63,516 bases of DNA from Planctomycetota bacterium (GTDB taxonomy: Bacteria; Planctomycetota; UBA1135). Shown here one piece after another: positions 26,682 to 34,569 of the stretch. The stretch covers positions 1-63,516 of the forward strand of contig PAHY01000036.1 in the NCBI GenBank assembly GCA_002705055.1, in the 5' to 3' direction. The position numbers and the translations under genes were made by a program. A model generated the notes under the pieces. It was not told the DNA's origin, searched no databases, and worked only from the letters and a program-made list of their open reading frames with translations. Positions within the stretch are counted from its first letter, which is position 1, and each line of letters opens with the position of its first letter.

Positions 26682-28190
26682 ATGCCTGAGATGGCTCGCT
26701 TTCGGACGCTGACGCAACGATTCGGGACGCTCTACGCGCTCGTGATCGCAGTCCTGCTCAGCGTGGGCGCGGTCGTGATCTACCACCTGCAAACGATTCG
26801 GGTCGACGCGCAGCGGCTGGTCGAAGAGGCGCGCGAGCAGGCGCAGATCAGCGCGATGATCTCGACTCTCGACAGCGTGCGCGATTCGCTGGAGAGCACC
26901 GACCGCTGGGGTCCCGACGAGATCCGCCGCGCCACGGATCAGCTCCTCACCTGCCGCGGTGAGATCGAGCTGATGAGCTCGGAGAGCGAAGACCCGTCGC
27001 GTGAGTCCCACCAGGAAGAGGAAGAGCGCGTCGCCGAGCAGCTGCATCTGCATCTGACCGAGGCGGAACGGCTGCTTCCGCTCTCAGCCCAGGCCTCCCA
27101 TCGCGCCCGCTCGCAGGAAGAGCTGCGGCTGGCCAAGCACTTCGCTCAGATCCTGCTCGTGGAAGCGCGCAGTGAAGGCCTGGAGGCGAACGAAGACCTG
27201 CAGCGGCGAGCCTCGATGACGCGGGTCACGCTGCTCGTGCTGGTTCCGGTCGGCGTCCTGCTGCTGAGCGCCGCGCTGATCCAAATCCAGCGCGCCGTGG
27301 TCCGCCCGCTGCGCGCGCTGCAGCTGGCCACGAGCCGCTTCGGCGGCGGCGATTCCAAGGCGCGGATCGCCACCACGACGCCGGACGAGATCGGTCTGTT
27401 GAGCGCATCCTTCAATCGGATGGCGGATCAGATCGTCGGCGCGCAGGCCGACCTCGAGAGCCGGGTCCGGCAGCGCACGCAGCAGTTCATCCGGGCCGCG
27501 CGGCTCGCCGACCTGGGGGTGCTCGCTTCCGGAGTCGCCCACGAACTGAACACCCCGCTGGCCTCGATCAGCTCCAGCGCGGAGGGCCTCGCCCGCCGCC
27601 TCGACGGCGAGTCGGCGCCCTCCCCCGAATTGCTGCGCGACTACGCCGCGACGATCGTGCGTGAAACCGATCGGGCGCGCGAGATCACCACGCGGATGCT
27701 GCGGCTGGTGCGGCAGGAGGCTTCGGAGATCACCCGCGTCCCACTGCAGCTGGTGGTCGACCAGGCGGTCTCCGCGATGGGCCACCGATCTGCCAAGCGA
27801 TCCGTCGGGGTCCACGCCCAGCCCGTCGACCCGGCCGCCCAGATCGAAGTCCACTCATGTGAACTGGTGCAGGTACTCGTCAATCTGCTCGCCAACGCGA
27901 TCGACGCCAGCGAGCCGGGCCAGGAGGTGGTGCTGACCGCCGACCTGGAAGGCGACCGCCTCGCCTTCCGCGTGCGCGACCACGGCGCGGGGATCTCCGC
28001 CGAGGCGCTGGACCGAATCTGGGACCCCTTCTACTCCACCAAGCCGGCGGGCGAGGGCACCGGACTCGGGCTTGCCCTGGTCTCCAGCATGGTGCAGTCC
28101 CGGCAGGGTGAGATCTCGGTCAAGAGCCGGGAAGGCGAGGGCACGCTGGTCGAGCTGGAGTTCCCGGCGCGCTGGGAGGACCGCGCATGA
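26682..28190 (+). CDS. Membrane sensor histidine kinase
   Basis: The kinase has two membrane helices (about 15-38 and 182-205) enclosing a ~140-residue helical periplasmic sensor rich in Glu/Arg. These are followed by HAMP (RPLRALQLATSRFGGGDSKARI...DEIGLLSASFNRMADQI), HisKA with the phosphorylated His near residue 287 (GVAHELNTPLASISSS), and an HATPase domain with N box (LVNLLANAIDASEP), G1 (DHGAGIS), F box and G2 (GTGLGLALV). Start taken at ATG 26682; ATG 26691 is possible. It lies 30 bases after the FAD gene and overlaps the response regulator by 4, completing a sigma-54-driven operon. Confidence 0.92.
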   Translation: MPEMARFRTLTQRFGTLYALVIAVLLSVGAVVIYHLQTIRVDAQRLVEEAREQAQISAMISTLDSVRDSLESTDRWGPDEIRRATDQLLTCRGEIELMSSESEDPSRESHQEEEERVAEQLHLHLTEAERLLPLSAQASHRARSQEELRLAKHFAQILLVEARSEGLEANEDLQRRASMTRVTLLVLVPVGVLLLSAALIQIQRAVVRPLRALQLATSRFGGGDSKARIATTTPDEIGLLSASFNRMADQIVGAQADLESRVRQRTQQFIRAARLADLGVLASGVAHELNTPLASISSSAEGLARRLDGESAPSPELLRDYAATIVRETDRAREITTRMLRLVRQEASEITRVPLQLVVDQAVSAMGHRSAKRSVGVHAQPVDPAAQIEVHSCELVQVLVNLLANAIDASEPGQEVVLTADLEGDRLAFRVRDHGAGISAEALDRIWDPFYSTKPAGEGTGLGLALVSSMVQSRQGEISVKSREGEGTLVELEFPARWEDRA

Positions 28191-29560
28191 GACCCCCTCG
28201 CCTGCTCTTCGTCGAGGATGACGACAGCTTCCGCGGCGTGCTCTGCCGCGAGCTCGAGGCCTTTGGTTACGAGGTGCTTGCCTACGCCTCCGCGGAGGAA
28301 GCGCTCGCGGCCGGTCTTGCGGTCGAACCCGAGATCGCTCTCCTCGACCTGGGCCTGCCCGGCATCGATGGCATCACGCTGATGGAGCGGCTCAAGGAAC
28401 GCATCCCCGAGCTGACCATCACCTTCCTGACCGGCCACGGCGCGGTCCCGGATGCGGTGCGGGCGATGCGCGCCGGAGCCTTTGATTTCCTGATCAAACC
28501 GACCCGGCTCGACGAGCTCGAGATCACGCTGCAGCGCGCAGTCGAGCACACGCGGCTCCGTCAGGACAACCAGCGGCTACGTCAGCTGGTCGACCGCGAT
28601 GCCACCAGCGAGCTGATCGGCGAGAGCGCGGCGATGCACGAGCTGCGCCGTTCGATCGAGCGCCTCGGCCAGAGCGAAGCGAATGTCCTGATCTACGGCG
28701 AGAACGGCACCGGCAAGGAGCTCGTGGCGCGTGGGATCCATGCAGCCAGCCCGCGCCGCGACCGCCCCTTTGTCGCGGTCAACTGCGGCGCGATCCCCAG
28801 CGAGCTGTTTGAGGCCGAGCTGTTCGGTCATCGCCGCGGCGCTTTCACCGGCGCCTCGTCGGAACGCCAAGGGCTCGTAGCGCTGGCCTCAGGCGGCACG
28901 CTCTTCCTGGACGAAATCGGCGAGCTGCCACTCCATCTCCAGCCGGCCATGTTGCGCTTTGCCCAGTTCGGTGAGTATCGCCCGGTCGGCAGCGAGCAGC
29001 TGGCGCACGCGGAGGTACGCCTCGTCGCCGCGAGCAACCGCGACCTCAGCCGCGTTTCAGCCGGCGAGTTTCGCGAAGACCTCTACCACCGAATCTCCAC
29101 CCTGGGTGTGGTCGTTCCGCCGCTGCGCGACCGGGGCGAGGACGTGGTGCAGCTTGCTCAGCACTTCCTGGCCCGCGCCAATCAGAGTTTGCCAGCGGCC
29201 GAGGCCCATCGGCTCCAGCCCGATGCTCTGGAAGCGCTCCGCCAGCACCGCTGGAGCGGCAACGTGCGCGAACTGGAGAACCTCATCGTGCGCCTCGTCA
29301 CGCTCAGCGACACCCCGGCGATCTCTGCCGAGCACGTGCGCCGTCATCTGCAGCCGATCGGCGAAGCGCCCGCCGAAGCCAGCGCCGAGACCTTGGATCT
29401 TCAGTCGCTCGAGCGCGCCGCCGTGGTGCGCGCGATGCGGCTGCACCAGGGGCGCCGCGAGCGCGCGGCCGCCGAGCTGGGCGTGGCCGTGAAGACGCTC
29501 TACAACAAGCTGCGTCATCACGGCATCGATGCCGCCGAGTGGGCGAGCGAGCCGAGCTAG
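28187..29560 (+). CDS. NtrC-family sigma-54-dependent response regulator
   Basis: The 457-residue protein has three domains. The receiver has Asp54 (LLDLGLPGIDG). The AAA+ domain has Walker A GENGTGKELVARG, the sigma-54-contacting GAFTGA loop (FGHRRGAFTGASSE), Walker B GGTLFLDEIGELP and the R-finger region. A C-terminal Fis-type helix-turn-helix follows (AVVRAMRLHQGRRERAAAELGVAVKTLYNKLRHHGI). It is the partner of the kinase just upstream (4-base overlap). The same operon begins at a consensus sigma-54 promoter flanked by palindromic half-sites, so it very probably activates both divergent operons, including its own. It converges with lemA by a 4-base tail overlap. Confidence 0.95.
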   Translation: MRPPRLLFVEDDDSFRGVLCRELEAFGYEVLAYASAEEALAAGLAVEPEIALLDLGLPGIDGITLMERLKERIPELTITFLTGHGAVPDAVRAMRAGAFDFLIKPTRLDELEITLQRAVEHTRLRQDNQRLRQLVDRDATSELIGESAAMHELRRSIERLGQSEANVLIYGENGTGKELVARGIHAASPRRDRPFVAVNCGAIPSELFEAELFGHRRGAFTGASSERQGLVALASGGTLFLDEIGELPLHLQPAMLRFAQFGEYRPVGSEQLAHAEVRLVAASNRDLSRVSAGEFREDLYHRISTLGVVVPPLRDRGEDVVQLAQHFLARANQSLPAAEAHRLQPDALEALRQHRWSGNVRELENLIVRLVTLSDTPAISAEHVRRHLQPIGEAPAEASAETLDLQSLERAAVVRAMRLHQGRRERAAAELGVAVKTLYNKLRHHGIDAAEWASEPS

Positions 29561-30114
29561 AACTCGACCTTGACCGGCTGACGCGCCTCGGGGATGTCCA
29601 GCTCGAAGAACTCGCGGGTGCCGAAGCCGAACATGCCCGCGATGATGTTCGAGGGGAACTGCTGCACCTTGTTGTTGTTCTCGCGGATGTTGCCGTTGAA
29701 GAAACGCAGCGCGGCCTGGATCCGGTTTTCGGTGTTGGTCAGCTCGCCCTGGAGCTCGAGGAAGTTCTGATTCGCCTTCAGATCCGGGTAGGCCTCGAGG
29801 CGAACCATCAGGTTGCCGAGGGCCTGCTGGAGGCGCACCTCATCCTGGGCCTGGCTGGCCAGGCTGCCGTGGTTGCTGGCCGCCTGTTCGCGCATCGCGG
29901 TGACCTGCTCGAGCAGCTCCTTTTCGTGCGAGGCGTAGCCCTTGACCGTGTTCACCAGGTTGGGGATCAAGTCGTAACGGCGCTTGAGCTCGGTGTCGAC
30001 GTTGGACCAGGCCTCGTCGCACTGGTTGCGGATCGACACGAGCCCGTTGTAGAGGCCGATGACGATGAGGGCAAAGACGAGAAGGACGCCGAGGGTGACG
30101 AGAAGCGGAACCAT
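29557..30114 (-). CDS. LemA family protein
   Basis: The 185-residue protein has an N-terminal membrane helix (about 4-26, LVTLGVLLVFALIVIGLYNGLV), followed by the LemA helical domain with the characteristic RNQCDEAWSNVDTELKRRYDLIPNLVNTVKGYASHEKELLEQVT and YPDLKANQNFLELQGELTNTENRIQAALRFFNGNIRENNNKVQQFPSNIIAGMFGF. LemA proteins sit in the membrane with the domain outside; their role is poorly defined. No TPM-domain partner adjoins. A possible 28-residue membrane peptide is encoded just upstream. Confidence 0.94.
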   Translation of the reverse strand: MVPLLVTLGVLLVFALIVIGLYNGLVSIRNQCDEAWSNVDTELKRRYDLIPNLVNTVKGYASHEKELLEQVTAMREQAASNHGSLASQAQDEVRLQQALGNLMVRLEAYPDLKANQNFLELQGELTNTENRIQAALRFFNGNIRENNNKVQQFPSNIIAGMFGFGTREFFELDIPEARQPVKVEF

Positions 30115-30120
30115 GGAAAA

Positions 30121-30207
30121 TCAGTCTTGGGAATCCCCGAACCAGACATTCATCGCAATGCCCAGGCCGACGAGCAGAGCAATGATCAGGGCTGCGATCC
30201 AGATCAT
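30121..30207 (-). CDS. Possible 28-aa single-helix membrane microprotein upstream of LemA
   Basis: ATG at 30207, TGA at 30121. The product begins MIWIAALIIALLVGLGIAMN and ends VWFGDSQD: one hydrophobic helix and a short acidic tail. It ends 6 bases before the lemA ATG at 30114 and is in a short gap with no other candidate. No Shine-Dalgarno sequence is seen. Being so short, it could be chance, but the amphipathic-free helix plus polar tail is what a real micro-membrane protein looks like. Confidence 0.4.
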   Translation of the reverse strand: MIWIAALIIALLVGLGIAMNVWFGDSQD

Positions 30208-30246
30208 GACGCAGGATTCTAGCAATCGTTGGTATTTCCTGCCGTC

Positions 30247-30289
30247 GATGACGCGCCGGTGACAGGGAGTTTGCATTCCGACCTATCTT
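30247..30289 (+). promoter_or_regulatory. Promoter with shared GATGACG / GGTGACAGGGAGT element
   Basis: GATGACG (30247-30253), GGTGACAGGGAGT (30258-30270) and TATCTT (30284-30289) lie 32 bases upstream of the secreted protein's ATG at 30322. The blocks and all spacings match those upstream of the FG-GAP gene (19107-19149). Confidence 0.6.
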
Positions 30290-30321
30290 CCTCCGCTTGA
30301 GGGCCGCGCCCTCTCTTCGCC

Positions 30322-31191
30322 ATGAAAACACGCTTCCTCCTTCCCCTCTTCCTCGCCGCCGCGCCGGCGGCGGCCGCGCAGGACGCTCCGACGCCGAACT
30401 CGCTGACCACCTACTACGCCAGCGACTTCGGCTACGGCGGCGTCATGTTCGACCTGCTCCCGGCCACCGACCTCGAGGTCACTGCCTTCGACGTCAACCT
30501 GAGCGCCCGCAACTTCGTCACCGTCGACGTCTACTATCGCGTCGGCTCGAGCTTCGGCTTTGAGGCCGACCCGAACGGCTGGGTGCTGCTGGAGAGTGTC
30601 CAGGTGAACGGCCAGGGCACCGACAACCCTTCGTGGGTGCCGCTCACGGTGCAGGCGCCGACCTTCCAGGCCGGCCAGGCCTATGGCATTTACCTCGAGC
30701 TGCAGGGGGTCACGGCCAGCAACACCCTGCGCTACACCAACAACCCCAGCACCAGCTACGCCAACGCGCAGCTCGAGCTGACGACGAACTGCGCGAAGGC
30801 CGCCGGCGGCATCACCGCCACCACCTTCTCCCCGCGCGAGTTCAACGGCACGGTCTACTACAACACGCTGGACGGCGTGAAGCCGGCGCTGGCGGCGCTC
30901 AACTTTGTGGCCGGCCAGACGGCGACGCTTGAGTTCCGCAACGGCACCCCGGGCGCCCAGGCCCTGGTCGCCTACTCGCTGACCGGCGCCGGCCCCAGCC
31001 TGACCCGTTTCGGCACCGTCGAGCTGAGCGCACCCTTCCGCACGCTGCCGCTGGCGACGCTCGACGCCAACGGCGCAGCCGACTTCAGCGCCGCGCTGCC
31101 GGCCGGAGCCGCCGGCCGCATGATCTGGGCGCAGGGGGTGGACCTCGGCGGATCGCTGCTGACCAACGGTCTGGCGATCACAGTCCAGTAA
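30322..31191 (+). CDS. Secreted protein, unknown function (two beta domains)
   Basis: The 289-residue protein has a clean signal peptide (cleavage after AAAAQ near residue 20). The first domain (about 25-165) opens with NSLTTYYASDFGYGGVMFDLLPATDLEVTAFDVNLSA and is beta-rich, resembling a carbohydrate-binding jelly-roll. The second domain (about 190-289) has PALAALNFVAGQTATLEFRNGTPGAQALVAYSLTGAGPS...GRMIWAQGVDLGG, a short C-terminal domain I associate with secreted planctomycete proteins. It has its own promoter and terminator, so it is monocistronic. Function unknown; surface or extracellular location likely. Confidence 0.8.
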   Translation: MKTRFLLPLFLAAAPAAAAQDAPTPNSLTTYYASDFGYGGVMFDLLPATDLEVTAFDVNLSARNFVTVDVYYRVGSSFGFEADPNGWVLLESVQVNGQGTDNPSWVPLTVQAPTFQAGQAYGIYLELQGVTASNTLRYTNNPSTSYANAQLELTTNCAKAAGGITATTFSPREFNGTVYYNTLDGVKPALAALNFVAGQTATLEFRNGTPGAQALVAYSLTGAGPSLTRFGTVELSAPFRTLPLATLDANGAADFSAALPAGAAGRMIWAQGVDLGGSLLTNGLAITVQ

Positions 31192-31253
31192 GGGAGAGAG
31201 GTCTGACCCCCTCGGGGGTTGGATTCCAACTGGCTATCGGGCATTTGCCCTGG

Positions 31254-31285
31254 CGGGCAGGAGGTGGGGCCTCCTGCCCGTTTTT
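31254..31285 (+). terminator. Strong intrinsic terminator
   Basis: CGGGCAGGAGG (31254-31264) pairs perfectly with CCTCCTGCCCG (31270-31280) across a 5-nt loop and is followed by TTTTT (31281-31285). It ends the secreted-protein transcript, just before the convergent gene's stop at 31291. Confidence 0.92.
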
Positions 31286-31290
31286 CCTTT

Positions 31291-31977
31291 CTAGTCCCGG
31301 AACAGATAGCCCGGCATGTGGCTGCGGATCGCGTCGATGTGCTCGAGCAGCGGCTCGACTTCGTCCGGCTCGAGCTTGTGGCTATCGAACACGGCGATCC
31401 AGTTGCCCTGCAGCTCGAGCGGGGTCTTCGGGTGCTGGAGCAGGTACTCCATCATTCCGGTGTTGCAGAAGTCGAAGGCGAACTTCTTGTCCTTCGACTT
31501 GACCTCGAACTTCTTCGAGAACTCGATCGACTCGAAATCGATGTCCTGCGCCCCCAGCGCGTGACCGATGCGGTGCAGGAAGGACTCGGGGCTGATCTTC
31601 AGCTCGGGGAAGCCGTCCCCGGAGATCTGCGAGGCGACCACCCCCACCCAGTGGTGGTGGGTCTGCCGATTGCCCTTGCTGTCGGTCGAGTAAGTCTCCC
31701 AGTGGAAGCTGAAGCCGATCGAATCGCGGCCTTTCCACTCGCCCTGCACCACGTGCGCGGCGTAGCGGTTCGAGCCCTGATTGAGCTTGTCGAGGAAGCT
31801 GAATCGGTGGTAGATCGAGCGATCCTTGGCGTGGGAATAGCTCCAGCCGTGCTGCTCCGCCCAGGATCGGAAGGCCTCGCGGCGCTTCTTCTCCATCTGC
31901 CAGGCGAAATACCCGATCACGGCGATCAGGGCGACGATTCCGATAACGATGAGCGGCTCCATCTGGCGGACCAGCAT
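31291..31977 (-). CDS. Conserved membrane-anchored hypothetical protein
   Basis: About 228 residues. One N-terminal membrane helix (EPLIVIGIVALIAVIGYFAW) is followed by a basic turn (MEKKRREAF) and a soluble cytoplasmic-looking domain with SWAEQHGWSYSHAKDRSIYHRF, ASHVVQGEWKGR-like segment, FHWETYSTDSKGNRQTHHHWVGVVA, and a C-terminal FDFCNTGMMEYLLQHPKTPLELQGNWIAVFD. This layout occurs in DUF3137-like and related proteins of unknown role, but I do not assign it. Start ATG 31977; ATG 31962 (MEPLIVIG) is equally possible. It is divergent from fhs with only ~25-40 bases between them. Confidence 0.78.
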   Translation of the reverse strand: MLVRQMEPLIVIGIVALIAVIGYFAWQMEKKRREAFRSWAEQHGWSYSHAKDRSIYHRFSFLDKLNQGSNRYAAHVVQGEWKGRDSIGFSFHWETYSTDSKGNRQTHHHWVGVVASQISGDGFPELKISPESFLHRIGHALGAQDIDFESIEFSKKFEVKSKDKKFAFDFCNTGMMEYLLQHPKTPLELQGNWIAVFDSHKLEPDEVEPLLEHIDAIRSHMPGYLFRD

Positions 31978-32002
31978 AAACGCGCCTAGACTTCCGCTCG
32001 CC

Positions 32003-33673
32003 ATGGCCACTGACGTCCAGATCGCCCGCCAGTACACCGCACGTCCGATCAGCGAGATCGCCGCCAAGCTCGGCGTCGCTGAGGAGGACCTGCTGCCCTA
32101 TGGGCGCGAGATCGCCAAGGTCGATGTCGCGGCGCTGGCGCGGCCCCGCCAGCGCGAGCAGCAGAAGCTGGTCCTGGTCTCGGCGATCACGCCGACGCCG
32201 GCCGGCGAGGGCAAGACCACGACCTCGATCGGACTGGCGCAGGCCTTCACCGAGCTGGGCGAGTCGGTGTGCCTCGCGCTGCGTGAACCCAGCCTGGGCC
32301 CCTGCATGGGCGTGAAAGGCGGCGCTTGCGGCGGCGGGCACAGCCAGGTGATGCCGCTCGATCGAATCAACCTGCACTTCACCGGCGACTTCCACGCGAT
32401 CACCAGCGCACACAACCTGCTGGCGGCGCTGATCGACAACCACCTCCACTTCGGCAACGAGCTCGGCCTCGACCCGCGCAAGATCGTCTGGCCGCGCGTG
32501 CTCGATATGAATGATCGCGCGCTGCGGCGGATGGTCACGGGGCTGGGCGGTCCCGGCCAGGGCATGCCGCGTGAGAGCGGCTTCGACATCACCGCCGCCT
32601 CGGAGGTCATGGCCATGCTCTGTCTGGCGACGGACGCCGAAGACCTGCGCACCCGGCTGGACCGCACGCTGATCGGCTACACCCGCGACAACCAGCCGAT
32701 CTTCGCCGGCCAGTTGGACGGCGTCGGCGCGATGATGGCGCTGCTGCGCGACGCGATGAACCCGAACCTGGTGCAGACCTTCAACGGCACCCCGGCCTTC
32801 ATCCACGGCGGCCCCTTCGCCAACATCGCCCACGGCTGCAACTCGGTGCTGGCGACCCGCATGGCGATGCACTTCGCCGACTGGACCGTGACCGAAGCTG
32901 GCTTCGGCGCCGACCTGGGCGCCGAGAAGTTCCTCGACATCAAGTGCCGCACCGCAGACCTCAACCCCGACGCGGTGGTGCTGGTCGCCACAGTGCGGGC
33001 GCTGAAAATGCACGGCGGCGTGGCCAAGGACGCCCTGGCCGAGCCCAACCCGGGCGCGGTCGAGGCCGGCCTCCCCAACCTCGACAAGCACGTCGAGAAC
33101 GTGCGGCTGTACGGCAAGCCGGCGGTCGTGGCGCCGAACCAGTTCGCCACCGACACACCCGAAGAGATCGAGGCCGTGCGCAAGCGCTGCGAGGAGCTAG
33201 GCATCGGCTTTGCCGCCGCCCGCCACCACGCCGAAGGCGGCCCCGGCGCGGTCGACCTGGCGCGCGCGGTGATCGAAGCTGCATCGGGCAGCTCCACCCC
33301 GCTGCAGCCCGTCTACGCGCTCGACGACGCGGTCGAGGACAAGATCCGCAAGGTCGCCACCCAGGTCTACGGCGCCGATGACGTCGAGTTCGACGGCAGC
33401 GCGCGCAAGGACATCGCGCAGGCCGTCGCGCTGGGCTACGGCGAGCTGCCGATCTGCATCGCCAAGGTGCCGGGCTCGCTGTCGGATGACCCGAAGAAGA
33501 TCGGGCGGCCGACCGACTTCACGGTCACGGTGCGCCGCGTGCAGATCAACGCCGGCGCGGGCTTCCTGGTCGTGCTGACCGGCGACATCTTCCGCATGCC
33601 GGGGCTGCCGCGCGTGCCCGCCGCCGCCGGCATCGATCTGCTGCCCGACGGCACGATCACCGGCGTCGAATAG
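32003..33673 (+). CDS. fhs: Formate-tetrahydrofolate ligase
   Basis: ATP-dependent activation of formate to 10-formyl-THF for one-carbon metabolism. The 556-residue protein, start at ATG 32003 (MATDVQIARQYTARPISEIA), has normal family length. Diagnostic segments are the nucleotide-binding TPTPAGEGKTTTSIGLAQAF, LREPSLGPCMGVKGGACGGGHSQVMP, HFTGDFHAITSAHNLLAALIDNH, FDITAASEVMA and EAGFGADLGAEKFLDIKCR. Transcribed alone between divergent and convergent neighbours. Confidence 0.97.
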   Translation: MATDVQIARQYTARPISEIAAKLGVAEEDLLPYGREIAKVDVAALARPRQREQQKLVLVSAITPTPAGEGKTTTSIGLAQAFTELGESVCLALREPSLGPCMGVKGGACGGGHSQVMPLDRINLHFTGDFHAITSAHNLLAALIDNHLHFGNELGLDPRKIVWPRVLDMNDRALRRMVTGLGGPGQGMPRESGFDITAASEVMAMLCLATDAEDLRTRLDRTLIGYTRDNQPIFAGQLDGVGAMMALLRDAMNPNLVQTFNGTPAFIHGGPFANIAHGCNSVLATRMAMHFADWTVTEAGFGADLGAEKFLDIKCRTADLNPDAVVLVATVRALKMHGGVAKDALAEPNPGAVEAGLPNLDKHVENVRLYGKPAVVAPNQFATDTPEEIEAVRKRCEELGIGFAAARHHAEGGPGAVDLARAVIEAASGSSTPLQPVYALDDAVEDKIRKVATQVYGADDVEFDGSARKDIAQAVALGYGELPICIAKVPGSLSDDPKKIGRPTDFTVTVRRVQINAGAGFLVVLTGDIFRMPGLPRVPAAAGIDLLPDGTITGVE

Positions 33674-33682
33674 TCCGGCGAT

Positions 33683-34093
33683 TTAGAGCGACTGCTCGAG
33701 CTCGGCGTACTTGGCCTGCAGCGCCTGCCAGGCTTCGCCGAGCTCGACCGAGGCCTTGTCCCAGGCCTCACCGCCGGCGGCGCGTGCTTCGGCGATCTTC
33801 GCGCTGAGCTGCGCGCGCTGGTCGTCCAACTCGGCGACGGCGGCCTGGTACTTCTGACGGGCCTCGGCGCTCATCGCGTCGAGCTTGGCCTTTGCCTGTT
33901 CGCGGAAGACGGCGAACTCAGTCTCGAAGTCCTGCATGCGATCCGACCAAAGCGCGGCCTGCTCCTGGACCTGCTGCTGCACGGCCTCGCCGGCGCGACG
34001 GAGGTCCTCCTGTACGCGCTCCAAGGCCTCTTCCTTCCCGCAGGAAACGATCGACAGGAAGCACGGAATCACAACGAAAGCGGCGCGGCGCAT
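33683..34093 (-). CDS. Small lipoprotein with coiled-coil
   Basis: Start set at ATG 34093 (MRRAAFVVIPCFLSIVSC), which places a lipobox Cys at residue 18 (SIVSC). The longer frame to 34240 is low-complexity. The mature ~118 residues are almost entirely helical, with Glu/Ala/Gln heptads (ALERVQEDLRRAGEAVQQQVQEQAALWSDRMQDFETEF...EAWQALQAKYAELEQSL), so a coiled-coil attached to a membrane through lipid. No named family. It converges with fhs. Confidence 0.78.
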   Translation of the reverse strand: MRRAAFVVIPCFLSIVSCGKEEALERVQEDLRRAGEAVQQQVQEQAALWSDRMQDFETEFAVFREQAKAKLDAMSAEARQKYQAAVAELDDQRAQLSAKIAEARAAGGEAWDKASVELGEAWQALQAKYAELEQSL

Positions 34094-34142
34094 GCCGGAT
34101 TCTACTCCGGCACACCCCGCGCCTTCGTGATGCCCGCGCGAA

Positions 34143-34493
34143 CTACTGCAGCTCGAGGCTGACGCGCGTGGTCTTGCCCCACAACACCGTGGCGCGCTCG
34201 CGGTCGCGACCCACGCCGCGCTTGGCGGCGCGGACGACACCGCGGCTTTGGGGCAGGCGGTCGAAGCCGAACACGCCGCGCCGGTTGGTGCTGGTCTCGA
34301 GCATGTAGGTCCGGCCCGAACGCAGCGTCATTTCGATCTGAACGCGCGCGTCGGCGACCGGAGCGCCGTTGGCGTCGACGACGCGGCCGACCATCATGCC
34401 CGGGGAATGCGCGGCCGACGCAGCGACCACGGTGTTGCTCGGCATCAGCAGCGGAGCCGAGAAAAGAAGACAGAGTGTGAGGAGAGTACGCAT
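34143..34493 (-). CDS. Secreted small carboxypeptidase-regulatory-like (beta-sandwich) protein
   Basis: The 116-residue protein has a signal peptide (cleavage near VVAASA, about residue 27) followed by one domain: GMMVGRVVDANGAPVADARVQIEMT...TSTNRRGVFGFDRLP...VSLEL. The GxVxDxxGxPVxxAxVxi and NxxGxFxFxxLP motifs define CarboxypepD_reg-type beta-sandwiches, usually adhesion or scaffold modules. Isolated here as a single domain. Confidence 0.78.
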   Translation of the reverse strand: MRTLLTLCLLFSAPLLMPSNTVVAASAAHSPGMMVGRVVDANGAPVADARVQIEMTLRSGRTYMLETSTNRRGVFGFDRLPQSRGVVRAAKRGVGRDRERATVLWGKTTRVSLELQ

Positions 34494-34569
34494 GGTGAGG
34501 GATCCAGGGGGGGCGTGAGGTGGGAACCCGGCCAGGCCGGCTTGGTTCCAGAAAACCCGGATGGGGCCC

